A DNA stretch of 64,000 nucleotides. It comes from Clostridium chrysemydis. Its GTDB lineage: Bacteria; Bacillota; Clostridia; Clostridiales; Clostridiaceae. The stretch lies in contig NZ_JADEKP010000005.1 in assembly GCF_015234215.1 (NCBI RefSeq), positions 62,001-126,000 of the forward strand, given 5' to 3'. A program made the translations under genes and the position numbers. The notes under the pieces are model-generated. The model did not search any database, was not told where the DNA came from, and saw only the letters and a program-made list of their open reading frames with translations. Shown here piece after piece: positions 43,703 through 53,394 of this stretch. The number at the start of each line of letters is the position of its first letter. Within the stretch, counting starts at the first letter, position 1.

Positions 43703-44246
43703 AGTTAAAATAATTTTTTAATTCATCATCATAATTCCAAGCAAGTACATGCTTTGGATATCCAAAATTACTTGAATCTCCAACTTTTAAAAATACTTTT
43801 CTTTTAGAACTTAAAAGTATTTCGCTTCTTATAGATTTTAATATACTTTTTATAGTATCTATAAATTCTAAAGCTTCTTTTCTTAAAGGTTTACCCCAAG
43901 CTGCTATAATAACATCTGATTCTTTAATAGCTTTTAAAATATATTTATTATTCTCTTCATCAGATAAATTTTTGTTTGTTATATCGTAATTTGAAAGTAT
44001 GTTTACTATATTTATCTCTTTTATATCTTTTTTATTTATTTTTAAAGATAAATATTTTAAAACCCTTTTTATAATTTTATTACAAAAGCTCTCATTCACT
44101 CTTCTAGGATGATTTGTAATTATTAATATTACTTTTCCAGAATCGTTTACCTTCATATTAATCATATATTGTCTTTCATACTTCTCATCCTCAAAAACAT
44201 CTATACATCTACATTTTATAGTCTTTGTATACATGCATTTAACCAT
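43701..44246 (-). CDS. DUF1643-family protein
   Basis: 181 residues. The signature parts of DUF1643 are visible: ILIITNHPRRVNESFCNKI (variant of the NPS motif), INIVNILSNYD, and VIIAAWGKP, then a conserved ending around VLAWNYD. The family has no known function; members often occur alone. SD AAGGGG before the ATG. Same strand as comB, 38 nt after it. Confidence 0.8.
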   Translation of the reverse strand: MVKCMYTKTIKCRCIDVFEDEKYERQYMINMKVNDSGKVILIITNHPRRVNESFCNKIIKRVLKYLSLKINKKDIKEINIVNILSNYDITNKNLSDEENNKYILKAIKESDVIIAAWGKPLRKEALEFIDTIKSILKSIRSEILLSSKRKVFLKVGDSSNFGYPKHVLAWNYDDELKNYFN

Positions 44247-44284
44247 ACAATATACCCCTTGATTATTATTGTTAATTATCTAAT

Positions 44285-44998
44285 TTAGTTTATAATATGT
44301 CCTTCCTTGTATTCTGGTACAATATTTGTAACACTTTTTTTAATAGCATACGAAACATCTTCTAAAAGATTTAATTCTTTCATCACTCCATAATGCCTAG
44401 CTCCGCTTATAAAGCTAATTATATCCTTATTATTTTCATATATATACTTACTAGTTTTAGCTATATCAGTTAATTCAATTTTTCCTGTAAGCTTTAACAT
44501 TTCATCAATTATATAACCTCCACAAATGAAATCATCCATTGTAAAATTACCATTTGTCCCCGCATTTACTATAATTGCATCCTCATTTATTTCTACTAAT
44601 TTTTTTGCGACAGCTTGTCCGTTAAGCATAGATGCAACAAATACTCTCTTAGCATCTTTGCAGTCAGTTAAAGTTCTAGTTCCATTAGTAGTAGACATTA
44701 TAACTGTTTTTCCTTTTACTATTTCTTCTGTGTATTCTAAAGGAGAGTTGCTTAAATCAAATCCTTCTATTTTTAGTGCTTTCCTCTCCCCACCTAAAAT
44801 ATACTCTTCTCTTTTTAATTTACTTGCCTCTTCTAAAGCATCCTCTACTGTAAGGCAAGGTATAACTTCCTTGCATCCATTCATAAAAGCAGTAGTCATA
44901 ACAGTTGTTGCACGAAGCATATCTATTACAACTACTACCTTATCTTTTATGTATTCTTTATTTATATGTTCTGGTGAAACAATAACATCTAATTTCAT
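44285..44998 (-). CDS. comB: ComB-type 2-phosphosulfolactate phosphatase
   Basis: 237 residues matching the ComB family: VVVIDMLRATTVMTTA, EYILGGER, GFDLSNSPLEYT, TTNGTRT, NAGTNGNFTMDD. ComB removes phosphate from phosphosulfolactate in coenzyme M or sulfolactate formation. No comA or comC gene is visible here, so the partner steps are elsewhere or the substrate differs. SD GGCGGG. Confidence 0.88.
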   Translation of the reverse strand: MKLDVIVSPEHINKEYIKDKVVVVIDMLRATTVMTTAFMNGCKEVIPCLTVEDALEEASKLKREEYILGGERKALKIEGFDLSNSPLEYTEEIVKGKTVIMSTTNGTRTLTDCKDAKRVFVASMLNGQAVAKKLVEINEDAIIVNAGTNGNFTMDDFICGGYIIDEMLKLTGKIELTDIAKTSKYIYENNKDIISFISGARHYGVMKELNLLEDVSYAIKKSVTNIVPEYKEGHIIN

Positions 44999-45028
44999 AT
45001 CTATCCCGCCTTTATTTTAAATTAATAT

Positions 45029-45061
45029 AGGGTTATCACAACAAACTTTAGCGATAACCCT
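45029..45061 (-). terminator. Possible terminator after the radical SAM gene
   Basis: 9-bp stem AGGGTTATC / GATAACCCT past the stop at 45070; the T tract is poor. Confidence 0.55.
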
Positions 45062-45069
45062 TAAAATTT

Positions 45070-45996
45070 TTATTTAAATTTTTTACCTTGATAAACATCG
45101 TTGTCTTCAAATGCTTTATCTATAGCATTTAAAACTTCCCATTTTTTAAGACTCCACATAGGTCCTATTAAAAGTTCTCTAGGTGCATCCCCTGTAAGTC
45201 TGTGAACCACCATATCTTGAGGTATTCTCATAACAGCTTCACAAAGTAAATCTATATAGTCTTCCTGACTTAAGAATTCTAATTCGCCTCTTTCATAAAG
45301 CTTAACCATAGCTGTGTTTTCCATAAGGTGAAGTAAGTGAAACTTAACTCCTTTAGATCCAGTGTGAGCTACGTAGTCTATAGTTTTAATCATATCTTCT
45401 TTTGTTTCTCCAGGTAATCCAAATATACAGTGAGTAACAAAATCTATATTTCTTTCTTTTAATCTCTTTATAGCATCTTCGTATACTTCTAATTTATATG
45501 CTCTATTTATTTTTCTTGCAGTTTCATCAGAAACTGTTTGAAGTCCAAGCTCTACCCAAACATATAAATCTTTACTTATTTCTTCTATTAAATCTAAAAT
45601 ATCATCATCTAAACAATCAGGTCTAGTAGCTATAGCAAGTGCTACTACTCCCTCTTTACTTATAGCTTCTTTGTATTTTCTTTTAAGTTCTTCTACTGGA
45701 GCATACGTATTAGTGTATGCTTGAAAATACGCTATGTATTTTCCACTTTTCCATTTTTTACTCATCATTTCTTTAACGTTATCGAATTGATCACTTATTG
45801 ATAAAAGCTTATTTCCAGCATAATCTCCAGATCCACTTTCACTACAGAAAAGGCAACCTCCAGTAGCCTTAAAGCCGTCTCTATTAGGGCAAGTAAACCC
45901 TCCATCTAAAGAAATTTTAAATACTTTTTCTTTAAATTTTTCTCTAAGGAAATAATTTAAATTATGATATCTTTTACCATTCCATTCCTTTTTCAT
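45070..45996 (-). CDS. TIGR01212/YhcC-type radical SAM protein
   Basis: 308 residues. Radical SAM cluster in FTCPNRDG...GGCLFCSES (Cys-x(n)-CxxC variant), then TYAPVEELK, IATRPDCLDDDIL, ELGLQT, VTHCIFGLPGET, KFHLLHLMENTAM, and HRLTGDAPRE near the C terminus. These are the hallmarks of the YhcC family, suggested to act in tRNA or Fe-S-related modification; the reaction is not known. Confidence 0.9.
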   Translation of the reverse strand: MKKEWNGKRYHNLNYFLREKFKEKVFKISLDGGFTCPNRDGFKATGGCLFCSESGSGDYAGNKLLSISDQFDNVKEMMSKKWKSGKYIAYFQAYTNTYAPVEELKRKYKEAISKEGVVALAIATRPDCLDDDILDLIEEISKDLYVWVELGLQTVSDETARKINRAYKLEVYEDAIKRLKERNIDFVTHCIFGLPGETKEDMIKTIDYVAHTGSKGVKFHLLHLMENTAMVKLYERGELEFLSQEDYIDLLCEAVMRIPQDMVVHRLTGDAPRELLIGPMWSLKKWEVLNAIDKAFEDNDVYQGKKFK

Positions 45997-46068
45997 TTAT
46001 TCCTCCAAATATTTTCATCTGTTATCTTTATACCTATAATATCATAAGTTAAGTTTTATTTCTGTAAA

Positions 46069-47163
46069 TTATATTTTATCTATAGTGTCTTCAGTTACGT
46101 CTATAATATATTGACCTAAAAGTTCTTGAGATATATCTTTAGCCCCCTTTGCTTTATCTACAGTTATGATTATGTAGGATTTAATTTCATCAAAAAATTT
46201 AATACTGTATTTATCTAAAGGGAATATACTCTCTAAATCTATTTCGCTAGGAGTTCCATTTGGATTTTTATAAATTTTAAGTCCTAATGACTCCTTTCCT
46301 CTTTTACTATACTGAACTAGTAATTCGTTTTCCTCTTCTGTAAAAAACATCTCTTTTATTTCCGTATCTTTTAAGATATCATAACCAATTATTTTTTGTG
46401 CAAGAGGTTTTTCAAAAACTTTTCTTAAAGAGTCTTCATCTACAGGGGACTCCTCTAAAAGTTCTTTTCCTGAATAAATTTTTCCCATAGTTACGTTAGC
46501 ATCTTCAATTAGTGCTAAACCTAAAAATGAGTCTTTACCATTAGTTGTAGAGAAAGCTATCCTTCCTCCAGAATAACTTATACCTAAGTTTTCAAATTTA
46601 TTTTTAGGTACATTATCTTTTTGCACCCCTATCCTATCTTCCTTTGGAAATATCTCAACAGGCAAATCCTTCATTCTAAGAATTACATCACTACTTCCTG
46701 TATCTGCTGTAACCATCCTAAGTTCTTCACCCCTTACGAATACTTCTTTTACGTTGCTACTATTAATTTCTTCTATTTTATATTCATTTCCTTTAATATT
46801 TGAAACCTTTAAAATATACTTATCTAAATCACATCTTGGTTTTTCTTTATTTACCTTAGAAACATATATTTCTATATAAACGCTATTGCCAGTTTCTGTG
46901 ATCATCCCTGGTACAAAGGAAGCTATACTAAGCCCTTTTCCTATTTTAAAGTCAAATTTTGAAGCAAGTTCAGGAGATAATATATCTTTAGCTCCTTCAA
47001 AATCGCCTTTTTGTAGCCTGCCCATATACTCTAACGCTTTTTCTTTAGCAATATCTGCTCTAAAGTAGTCTATATTTTCTTCTCCACTTCCTACTCCTTT
47101 AGAGCAGCCTACAACAAACAATAATAATAAAACTATACATAAAAAGAATTTTCTTTTTCTCAT
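46069..47163 (-). CDS. Putative lipoprotein of unknown function
   Basis: 364 residues from the ATG at 47163 (AGGTGG SD; the frame runs upstream to 47217 without an SD). Signal MRKRKFFLCIVLLLLFVVGC with lipobox VVGC (Cys 20). The mature part has no motif I recognise; it starts with a helical segment of the DUF4878-like type (AKEKALEYMGRLQKGDFEGA) followed by beta-rich sequence. Anchored outside the membrane. Confidence 0.82.
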   Translation of the reverse strand: MRKRKFFLCIVLLLLFVVGCSKGVGSGEENIDYFRADIAKEKALEYMGRLQKGDFEGAKDILSPELASKFDFKIGKGLSIASFVPGMITETGNSVYIEIYVSKVNKEKPRCDLDKYILKVSNIKGNEYKIEEINSSNVKEVFVRGEELRMVTADTGSSDVILRMKDLPVEIFPKEDRIGVQKDNVPKNKFENLGISYSGGRIAFSTTNGKDSFLGLALIEDANVTMGKIYSGKELLEESPVDEDSLRKVFEKPLAQKIIGYDILKDTEIKEMFFTEEENELLVQYSKRGKESLGLKIYKNPNGTPSEIDLESIFPLDKYSIKFFDEIKSYIIITVDKAKGAKDISQELLGQYIIDVTEDTIDKI

Positions 47164-47297
47164 AATATCCCACCTATCAATAGTTCTTTTATAATAGTTT
47201 CCCTTATTAAAATCCACTTATTCAAAATATAGTAGAATAATTCTAATTATGTAACTATATATTTGTTATATAGCATTAATATTTGGAGGAATATTTT

Positions 47298-48356
47298 TTG
47301 AAAAGAGAAATTTTAAAGATTTTTCAGATAGCTGCAGTCTTTATAGGAACTATTGTTGGTGCGGGACTCGCTTCTGGAAAGGAGATTACTGAGTTTTTTA
47401 CGACATTTGGAATTTATAGCTTTATCGGAATAATATTTTGCGGACTATTTTATGTTTTTATGGGAAGAATTATTTGCAAAATAAGTATAAAGTATAATTT
47501 AGAATCCTATAGTGATATGATTCACAAGATAAGCCCTAACTTTTTTGGAAAGATAACAGGTATTACAACTACGTTTTATCTAATATCTAGTGCATCTATA
47601 ATACTAGCTGGTAGTGGCGCCCTTATTCATCAGTTTTTTGATATTCCAAAAGTAATCGGAACTTTAATTATGATTACAATTTCAGCCTTCTTTCTTTTAA
47701 GAGAAACAAACGGGCTTATAGAAATTAACTCTATAATTGTGCCAACTCTTATAGTTACTATAACCACTATAACTTTGTTATATATTTTTAAAGCACCTGA
47801 ATCAATATCTATAACAAATTTAATGAGTATAGTTCCAAAAAAAGAAAGTGGCATAGTGGTATCTACTATACTTTATTGTGGCTATAATATACTTTGTTGT
47901 TCTGGTGTTTTAGTTCCTCTTAGTGCAAGTATAAAAAAATCTAGAACTATGACTTTAGGTGTTTCACTAGGTGCAATACTTTTAGCAATCCTTTGTGGAA
48001 TGCTAAACCTTTTACTTATGGTTAATCAACCTGAAATATATCAGTTCGAAATTCCACTTTTATTTGTAGCAAATAGATTTAGTACAGTTATACAAGCACT
48101 TTTACTTATGGTAATACTATTAGAAATGTTCTCAACTGAAGTTTCAGATGTATATTCAATAGGTAAATCATTAGAACAAACTTTTAAAGTGCCATTTAAA
48201 AAGGGGATCTTTTTAGTATTATTTATAGCTTTCCCTATTTCATTAATAGGATTTGGAAATCTTATAACTACTCTATATCCTATATTTGGTTTACTTAGTT
48301 TAACTTTTATATGCCAATGTATATGGTTTTATTTTAAAAACAGAAAAATCATGTAA
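47298..48356 (+). CDS. YkvI-type membrane transporter
   Basis: 352 residues from a TTG at 47298 (TTGGAGG eight nt upstream). About ten membrane segments of the APC/LeuT-like fold, with IAAVFIGTIVGAGLASGKEITEFF, the GAGLASG unwound helix, at the start. Similar to B. subtilis YkvI, a predicted amino-acid-type carrier of unknown substrate. Monocistronic with a terminator after the stop. Confidence 0.85.
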   Translation: MKREILKIFQIAAVFIGTIVGAGLASGKEITEFFTTFGIYSFIGIIFCGLFYVFMGRIICKISIKYNLESYSDMIHKISPNFFGKITGITTTFYLISSASIILAGSGALIHQFFDIPKVIGTLIMITISAFFLLRETNGLIEINSIIVPTLIVTITTITLLYIFKAPESISITNLMSIVPKKESGIVVSTILYCGYNILCCSGVLVPLSASIKKSRTMTLGVSLGAILLAILCGMLNLLLMVNQPEIYQFEIPLLFVANRFSTVIQALLLMVILLEMFSTEVSDVYSIGKSLEQTFKVPFKKGIFLVLFIAFPISLIGFGNLITTLYPIFGLLSLTFICQCIWFYFKNRKIM

Positions 48357-48394
48357 AAAAAGGATGTTGAATTTTAATTTCAACATCCTTTTTA
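48355..48394. terminator. Bidirectional terminator
   Basis: 15-bp stem AAAAAGGATGTTGAA / TTCAACATCCTTTTT between the YkvI-type gene and glxK. Confidence 0.9.
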
Positions 48395-48399
48395 AATAG

Positions 48400-49521
48400 T
48401 TATAATAATCTAACCACATTTTCTACAGTTCTCTCTAAATTTTTAGCTCCATCTTCTAAAGCTTCTTTTAAAGTTATAACTCCTGGAGTTATTCCAAAAA
48501 TTGCAGTTACTCCAACTTCATATAAGTTTTCTGAACCTTCAAGGACTCTTCCTCCAAAAGCAATTGATTTTACGCCTAAATCTTTTGCTTCCTTTGAAAC
48601 TCCCATAGGAGTTTTCCCAAATATAGTTTGTGAATCTATACTACCCTCTCCTGTAAAAAGGTAATCAGCTCCCTTTAACTTTTCTCTAAGGTCTGTATGT
48701 TTTATAACAAGTTCTATTCCTCTTTTAAGCTTTCCATCTAAAAATCCAACAAGTGCGGCTCCAAGCCCTCCAGCCGCTCCTGAACCTTTTATATTTTTAA
48801 TATCTTTACCTAAAGTTTCATATACCTTATCTGCATAATGGTTTAAATTATAATCTAATTCTTTAACCATATCTAAGGTTGCTCCCTTTTGAGGACCAAA
48901 TATATAAGATGCTCCAAGTTCTCCACATAGGGTGTTACTTACGTCGCATGCAACTTCTATATCTATACCTTTAAGTCTTTTATCTAAATTAGAAACATCT
49001 ATAGTTTGGATTTTTGAAAGTTCTCCTCCTCCAAAACCTATTTCGTTACCATCTTTATCTTTAAAACTTCCTCCAAGGGCCTGAACCATTCCTACTCCGC
49101 CGTCGTTTGTAGCACTTCCACCTATTCCTATAACTATTTTATTCGCTCCAAGGTCTAAGGCTTTTTTAATTATTTCTCCTGTTCCATAAGTAGTTGTTAT
49201 CATAGGATTTCTTAACTCTTTTCCTATTAGCTCTATCCCACTAGCTTCTGCCATTTCTATAACCGCAGTTTTAGAATTTCCAAGCATCCCAAAGTTTGCT
49301 TCTATTTCTTCCCCTAAAGGATTTTTCACAGTAGCTTTATACATTTTTCCATTTGTTGCTTGAACTAATGCACACACAGTACCTTCTCCACCATCTGCCA
49401 TAGGTACTTTTATACATTCTGCATCTTTATATATCTTTTTTATTCCTCTTTCCATAGCTTCGCAAGCTTCTTTTGAAGTCATGCTCTCTTTGAAAGAATC
49501 TGGTGCTAATACGAATTTCAT
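48400..49521 (-). CDS. glxK: Glycerate 2-kinase
   Basis: 373 residues of the GlxK/GarK family: FVLAPDSFKESMTS, MADGGEGT, IGIGGSATNDGG, GAAGGLGAAL, TGEGSIDSQT. Phosphorylates D-glycerate to 2-phosphoglycerate. Last gene of the gntP-glxK unit, 29 nt after the permease. Confidence 0.96.
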   Translation of the reverse strand: MKFVLAPDSFKESMTSKEACEAMERGIKKIYKDAECIKVPMADGGEGTVCALVQATNGKMYKATVKNPLGEEIEANFGMLGNSKTAVIEMAEASGIELIGKELRNPMITTTYGTGEIIKKALDLGANKIVIGIGGSATNDGGVGMVQALGGSFKDKDGNEIGFGGGELSKIQTIDVSNLDKRLKGIDIEVACDVSNTLCGELGASYIFGPQKGATLDMVKELDYNLNHYADKVYETLGKDIKNIKGSGAAGGLGAALVGFLDGKLKRGIELVIKHTDLREKLKGADYLFTGEGSIDSQTIFGKTPMGVSKEAKDLGVKSIAFGGRVLEGSENLYEVGVTAIFGITPGVITLKEALEDGAKNLERTVENVVRLL

Positions 49522-49550
49522 AATTTCTTACTCTCCTATCTATAATTCTC

Positions 49551-50807
49551 TTATAAAATAAATCCAAATATTATAGTAGATACAATAGTCATTGATAAAC
49601 CTACTAATGATTCATATGGTATAAGTTTAAGTCTCTCATTCATTTCCATAGCTACACTACCACCTGTTGCATGGAAGAAGCTTCCGTGAGGTAAGTGGTC
49701 TAAAACTGTAGCCCCAACGTGAATCATAGCTGCCGTTGCAAGTGGTGCTACTCCAAGCCCTACAATAGTAGGTCCAAATACAGATGTTGCAACTGCTGTT
49801 CCTGATGTAGTAGATGCTGTTGCAGCTGACATAAGTATTCCCGAAATAGGTGCAAGTGCAAAGCTTGGAAGGCCTATCATATTTACACCTTCTATTATTA
49901 AATCTTTTAAACCCGAATTTGCTATTATTCCAGCTAATGTTCCTGTCCCTATAAGAAGTATTGCAACCCCTGACATCTTAGCTAATCCAAAGGTAGCATA
50001 ACTATTTAAATGTTTTACTTTTCCCATAGCTATTATCCCTATAATTCCACCTACTGGTAATGCTATAAGAGGATCTATAGCTATATTTGCAATAGGTCTA
50101 AGCATTAATAAAACTATTGCCACAACCGGTCCTAGTATAGATGCAAAGAAACTTGGCATATCCTCTATTTCTTTCATCTTTTCTTCTTCTTTAACTAAGC
50201 TACCCTTAGCTTTTAATCTTTTTGATATAATACAAGTTACTATAATTCCAAAAATAGCTGGAATTACACCTGCTAGCATAACTGAAGTTAATGGAACTCC
50301 TAAGTTATCTGCAGCTGCTATAGTATTTGGGTTAGGTGACATTATGTTACCTGCCTTACCTCCACCTACCATAGCTATAAGTATTGCTGTTTTTGTTAAG
50401 TTTGATCTTTGTGCTATAGCAAGTGCTATAGGTGATACAGTTATTACTGCAACGTCTACAAATACACCTACCATAGTTAAAACTGTAGTTGCTAAAGTAA
50501 GTGCAACTAACGCTCTCGATTCACCTATCTTCTCTACGATAGTTTCTGCTATCTTAGCAGCTGCTCCAGATTCAATTAAAACACCTGCTAAAACACCAGC
50601 TGTCAAAATTCTAAGTATCGCCGGAATCATACCTTTTGCGCCATCCATCATTAATGTAACTGTCCCTGTAAGACCTGCGCCTCCAACTAAACCTCCAACT
50701 ACTGCCCCTAAAATTAAGCCATATGCTGGGTGAACCTTTTTTATTATTAATACTATAGTAACTACTAATGCTACTATAGCTCCTAAAGCTGTTACTGTTA
50801 TATTCAC
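49551..50807 (-). CDS. GntP-family permease, probable glycerate/gluconate importer
   Basis: 418 residues from a GTG start with GGAGG upstream. Twelve or so membrane segments of the GntP family, with GAVVGGLVGG, MVGGGKAGNIMSPNPNTI and HLPHGSFFHATGGSV. Cotranscribed with glycerate kinase, so glycerate is the better substrate guess than gluconate. A CdaR-type activator gene lies upstream. Confidence 0.9.
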   Translation of the reverse strand: MNITVTALGAIVALVVTIVLIIKKVHPAYGLILGAVVGGLVGGAGLTGTVTLMMDGAKGMIPAILRILTAGVLAGVLIESGAAAKIAETIVEKIGESRALVALTLATTVLTMVGVFVDVAVITVSPIALAIAQRSNLTKTAILIAMVGGGKAGNIMSPNPNTIAAADNLGVPLTSVMLAGVIPAIFGIIVTCIISKRLKAKGSLVKEEEKMKEIEDMPSFFASILGPVVAIVLLMLRPIANIAIDPLIALPVGGIIGIIAMGKVKHLNSYATFGLAKMSGVAILLIGTGTLAGIIANSGLKDLIIEGVNMIGLPSFALAPISGILMSAATASTTSGTAVATSVFGPTIVGLGVAPLATAAMIHVGATVLDHLPHGSFFHATGGSVAMEMNERLKLIPYESLVGLSMTIVSTIIFGFIL

Positions 50808-50851
50808 TTAAATTCCTCCAATCGTTTAATAATTGCATTATTTATTGTAAT

Positions 50852-50887
50852 TGTTTAAGTAAACATTTTCATCGTTTTTATAACGAT
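50852..50887. promoter_or_regulatory. Two palindromes in the gntP promoter region
   Basis: TGTTTA-AG-TAAACA (50852-50865) and ATCGTT-TTTAT-AACGAT (50871-50887) are perfect short palindromes five nt apart in the 89-nt gap between gntP and cdaR. They suit binding by the CdaR-type regulator; the -35/-10 for gntP is near them but unclear. Confidence 0.5.
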
Positions 50888-50896
50888 TTACAGTGT

Positions 50897-51976
50897 TTAT
50901 TTTTGTTCATTTGCACAAATATCATCTAATTTATATCCTATATAACTAGACAGATATTGAAATAAATCAATGTAGTTTTCAAAACTGAGTTCTGTTATTT
51001 CTTCGATTTTAGATAACCTGTAGCTTAGAGTATTTCTATGAATATGAAGTTTCTTTGCTGTATTATTTTTCTCACCATTCATATCAAAATATGTAATAAA
51101 GGTATAAAAAAGTTCTTTATCTTCTCTTTTTAGTCTTTTAATTATTTCTTTATTATCATCTTTTCTAAAAAATTCTTCCATAAAATAAAATAGTTTTATT
51201 TTATTATAGAAAAATATATTTTCTCTACCTTTAAGTTTTTCTCCTATATTTAAAGCTTTTACTCCCTGTATAAAGGAATGATGGATAGTCTTTAGCCCTT
51301 CTCCAACTCCAATTTTTATATCAAAATCTTTTAAATAACTTAAAATCTTCCTACCTCTATATTCATCTTCATAATCGCAAACAGAAATTAATGCTATTCT
51401 ATCTGACCCTATATTTATAAAAAACTCATCCTTAGATAGCTTTTTATCTAATATTTTCTTAATTTTTTCCTCTGCTTCTTTTTCATACCTTAAAACTATA
51501 GCAAACCTTTTTTTTGATATATCTATATTTAGCATTCTTCCTTTTTGAATAAAATCATCATCATATTCTTTGTCTGAATAAAGCAATTCGTAAATATATT
51601 CTTCTTTTAATTTCTTTTCAATCAAATACTCATTTAAAGAATACTCTTGATTAATTAAAAGTTCCGCTGTTATAGATACTATTTTAGAAAATTGCCTAAC
51701 TTCTGCAGGCTTCCCTGTTATTCCAATCACACCTATAACATCTCCTCTAAAAAATATAGGTGTGTTAACCCCAGGCTTCGTTCCCCCGTTTTCTTTCTCA
51801 ATTTCTATGCTTCTTTTTTGTTCTAGTGTTTCTAAAGCACCTTCGTGAACTCTACCTAATCTACTAGAGTCACCACTTCCGATTATCACACCTTTTTCAT
51901 CCATTATATTTACGTTATACGGTATTATCTCCATCATTTTCTTTGAAATATCTGAAGCTAATTTTCTGCTAAGCAT
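50897..51976 (-). CDS. cdaR: CdaR-type (sugar-diacid) transcriptional activator
   Basis: 359 residues. N-terminal sugar-diacid recognition domain (MDEKGVIIGSGDSSRLGRVHEGA, PIFFRGDVIGVIGITGKP), a GGDEF-like middle part, and the C-terminal PucR-type HTH (NNTAKKLHIHRNTLSYRLSKIEEIT). In E. coli CdaR senses glycerate and related acids and activates their use; its neighbours here, gntP and glxK, match that role. SD GGTGG. Confidence 0.92.
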   Translation of the reverse strand: MLSRKLASDISKKMMEIIPYNVNIMDEKGVIIGSGDSSRLGRVHEGALETLEQKRSIEIEKENGGTKPGVNTPIFFRGDVIGVIGITGKPAEVRQFSKIVSITAELLINQEYSLNEYLIEKKLKEEYIYELLYSDKEYDDDFIQKGRMLNIDISKKRFAIVLRYEKEAEEKIKKILDKKLSKDEFFINIGSDRIALISVCDYEDEYRGRKILSYLKDFDIKIGVGEGLKTIHHSFIQGVKALNIGEKLKGRENIFFYNKIKLFYFMEEFFRKDDNKEIIKRLKREDKELFYTFITYFDMNGEKNNTAKKLHIHRNTLSYRLSKIEEITELSFENYIDLFQYLSSYIGYKLDDICANEQK

Positions 51977-52039
51977 TTTTAAACACCACCTTCACTTAAT
52001 ACATCTAATTATATACTAAGTATATCTCTTTAAAAATAA

Positions 52040-52072
52040 AGCCTTCATAGATTAATATCTACAAAGGCTTAA
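52040..52072 (-). terminator. Terminator of sleC
   Basis: Stem AAGCCTT-TAGAT / ATCTA-AAGGCTT with a two-nt internal bulge on each side, then TATTTTT on the minus strand. Confidence 0.8.
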
Positions 52073-52076
52073 CTTT

Positions 52077-53333
52077 TTATTGCTTTAATTCTGCTATTCT
52101 AGTAACTCCTACATATATTTCTGAAATCTTATACCAAGTTTTATAGTCTACAACACCAGTTTTATTTAATCCGAATATACCTTGGAAAACTTTAACTTGC
52201 TGTGCTGATTTTTCTCCATAAATCCCATCAACTGCAACCTTTGGAATTAAAGGATAATTTCTAGCTATCCTATTTAATTCCCTTTGAACTTCTTTTACAG
52301 GCTCTCCTCTTGAACCTATAGTTAAGTTATATCCTGGATAAGATTCAGGTATTCCAGTAACCTTTTCTGCTGTAACAAGTTCTATATTATTTCCATAATA
52401 GTAGGTTAATATTTCAAAAGGTGTTTTCCCTTGATCTCCTAGATCCTTACTTCCCCACTGACTTAACCATTCTGGGCATTTTACATTTTTCCCATCGCAA
52501 TATTGAGTTAAAAGAGGTTGCTTTCTAGCTATCCTTCTTACATATGTTGCAAATATTTCATCAACAATATCACTAATATTATCATACACATTTCTTCCAT
52601 TAGTAAATGCGTGGTCGTATGCAGTAGAATTAGTTATTTGAAAATTCTTTCCTTTAGATCTATACCACTCTGTATATATTCTATTTAATGTAAATGAAAT
52701 TATACAAAATACATTTGCTCTTATAGTATTTTCTGACCAAGTAGAATATATCTCGCTAGATGCTACATTTTTTATATAGTCTTTATATAAAACTTTATGA
52801 TTTTTTCCGCTTGTATTATTTGGTCCTCCTTCATGAACTATTATATATTCTGGAACAACAGGTTTTGGTAAAACTACCCCACTTGAAGGTAGTGGAAGTG
52901 GTTTATCAACCTCTTCTGGGATTTTACTTGGAAAGTCTCCAACTTGTCTGTTTGGTGGTATAACTATAATATCGCTTCTTGTCGCTCTATTTCCTGTAGC
53001 TTCTAAATTACATTTTTGATATGCAGTTTCTTCTGGATAAATCTGACACCCTTCAATAGTTAGAGGATTATATCCCTCTCTTTCCACCTTTATATCACAT
53101 AAACTATACGGAATACTTCCATCTGGTTTTTGAGAATAATCAAGTGGTGGTGCATCTAAATCTATAGTTATTGTAGAACCTGATGAGTCTGTAACTAACT
53201 CTACTGACCTCATTAATTTTTTCTTTACATTTTTTCTAGTAACTTCGGGTATAACTGTTATTTTGCAATTTTCAATAGGTATATAACTTTCACCATCAAA
53301 ACACTGAACTCTAAGTCTTCCTTTTTGAGCCAT
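52077..53333 (-). CDS. sleC: Spore cortex-lytic enzyme SleC
   Basis: 418 residues. N-terminal prepro region (1-150), then a SpoIID-like lytic domain (about 180-330; YIKNVASSEIYSTWSENTIRAN with Glu 194 in the position of the SpoIID catalytic Glu), and a C-terminal peptidoglycan-binding domain (340-405; IGSRGEPVKEVQRELN, VDGIYGEKSAQQVKVFQ). SleC is stored inactive in the spore and cut by Csp proteases at germination, then breaks down cortex peptidoglycan. The activation site should lie near 150-165, a Val-rich stretch. 61 nt after cspBA. Confidence 0.95.
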   Translation of the reverse strand: MAQKGRLRVQCFDGESYIPIENCKITVIPEVTRKNVKKKLMRSVELVTDSSGSTITIDLDAPPLDYSQKPDGSIPYSLCDIKVEREGYNPLTIEGCQIYPEETAYQKCNLEATGNRATRSDIIVIPPNRQVGDFPSKIPEEVDKPLPLPSSGVVLPKPVVPEYIIVHEGGPNNTSGKNHKVLYKDYIKNVASSEIYSTWSENTIRANVFCIISFTLNRIYTEWYRSKGKNFQITNSTAYDHAFTNGRNVYDNISDIVDEIFATYVRRIARKQPLLTQYCDGKNVKCPEWLSQWGSKDLGDQGKTPFEILTYYYGNNIELVTAEKVTGIPESYPGYNLTIGSRGEPVKEVQRELNRIARNYPLIPKVAVDGIYGEKSAQQVKVFQGIFGLNKTGVVDYKTWYKISEIYVGVTRIAELKQ

Positions 53334-53394
53334 ATTTTACTCCTTAAACATTTCTATCTTATAGACATCTTATGCTTAACCTTTAGTTTTGTGA

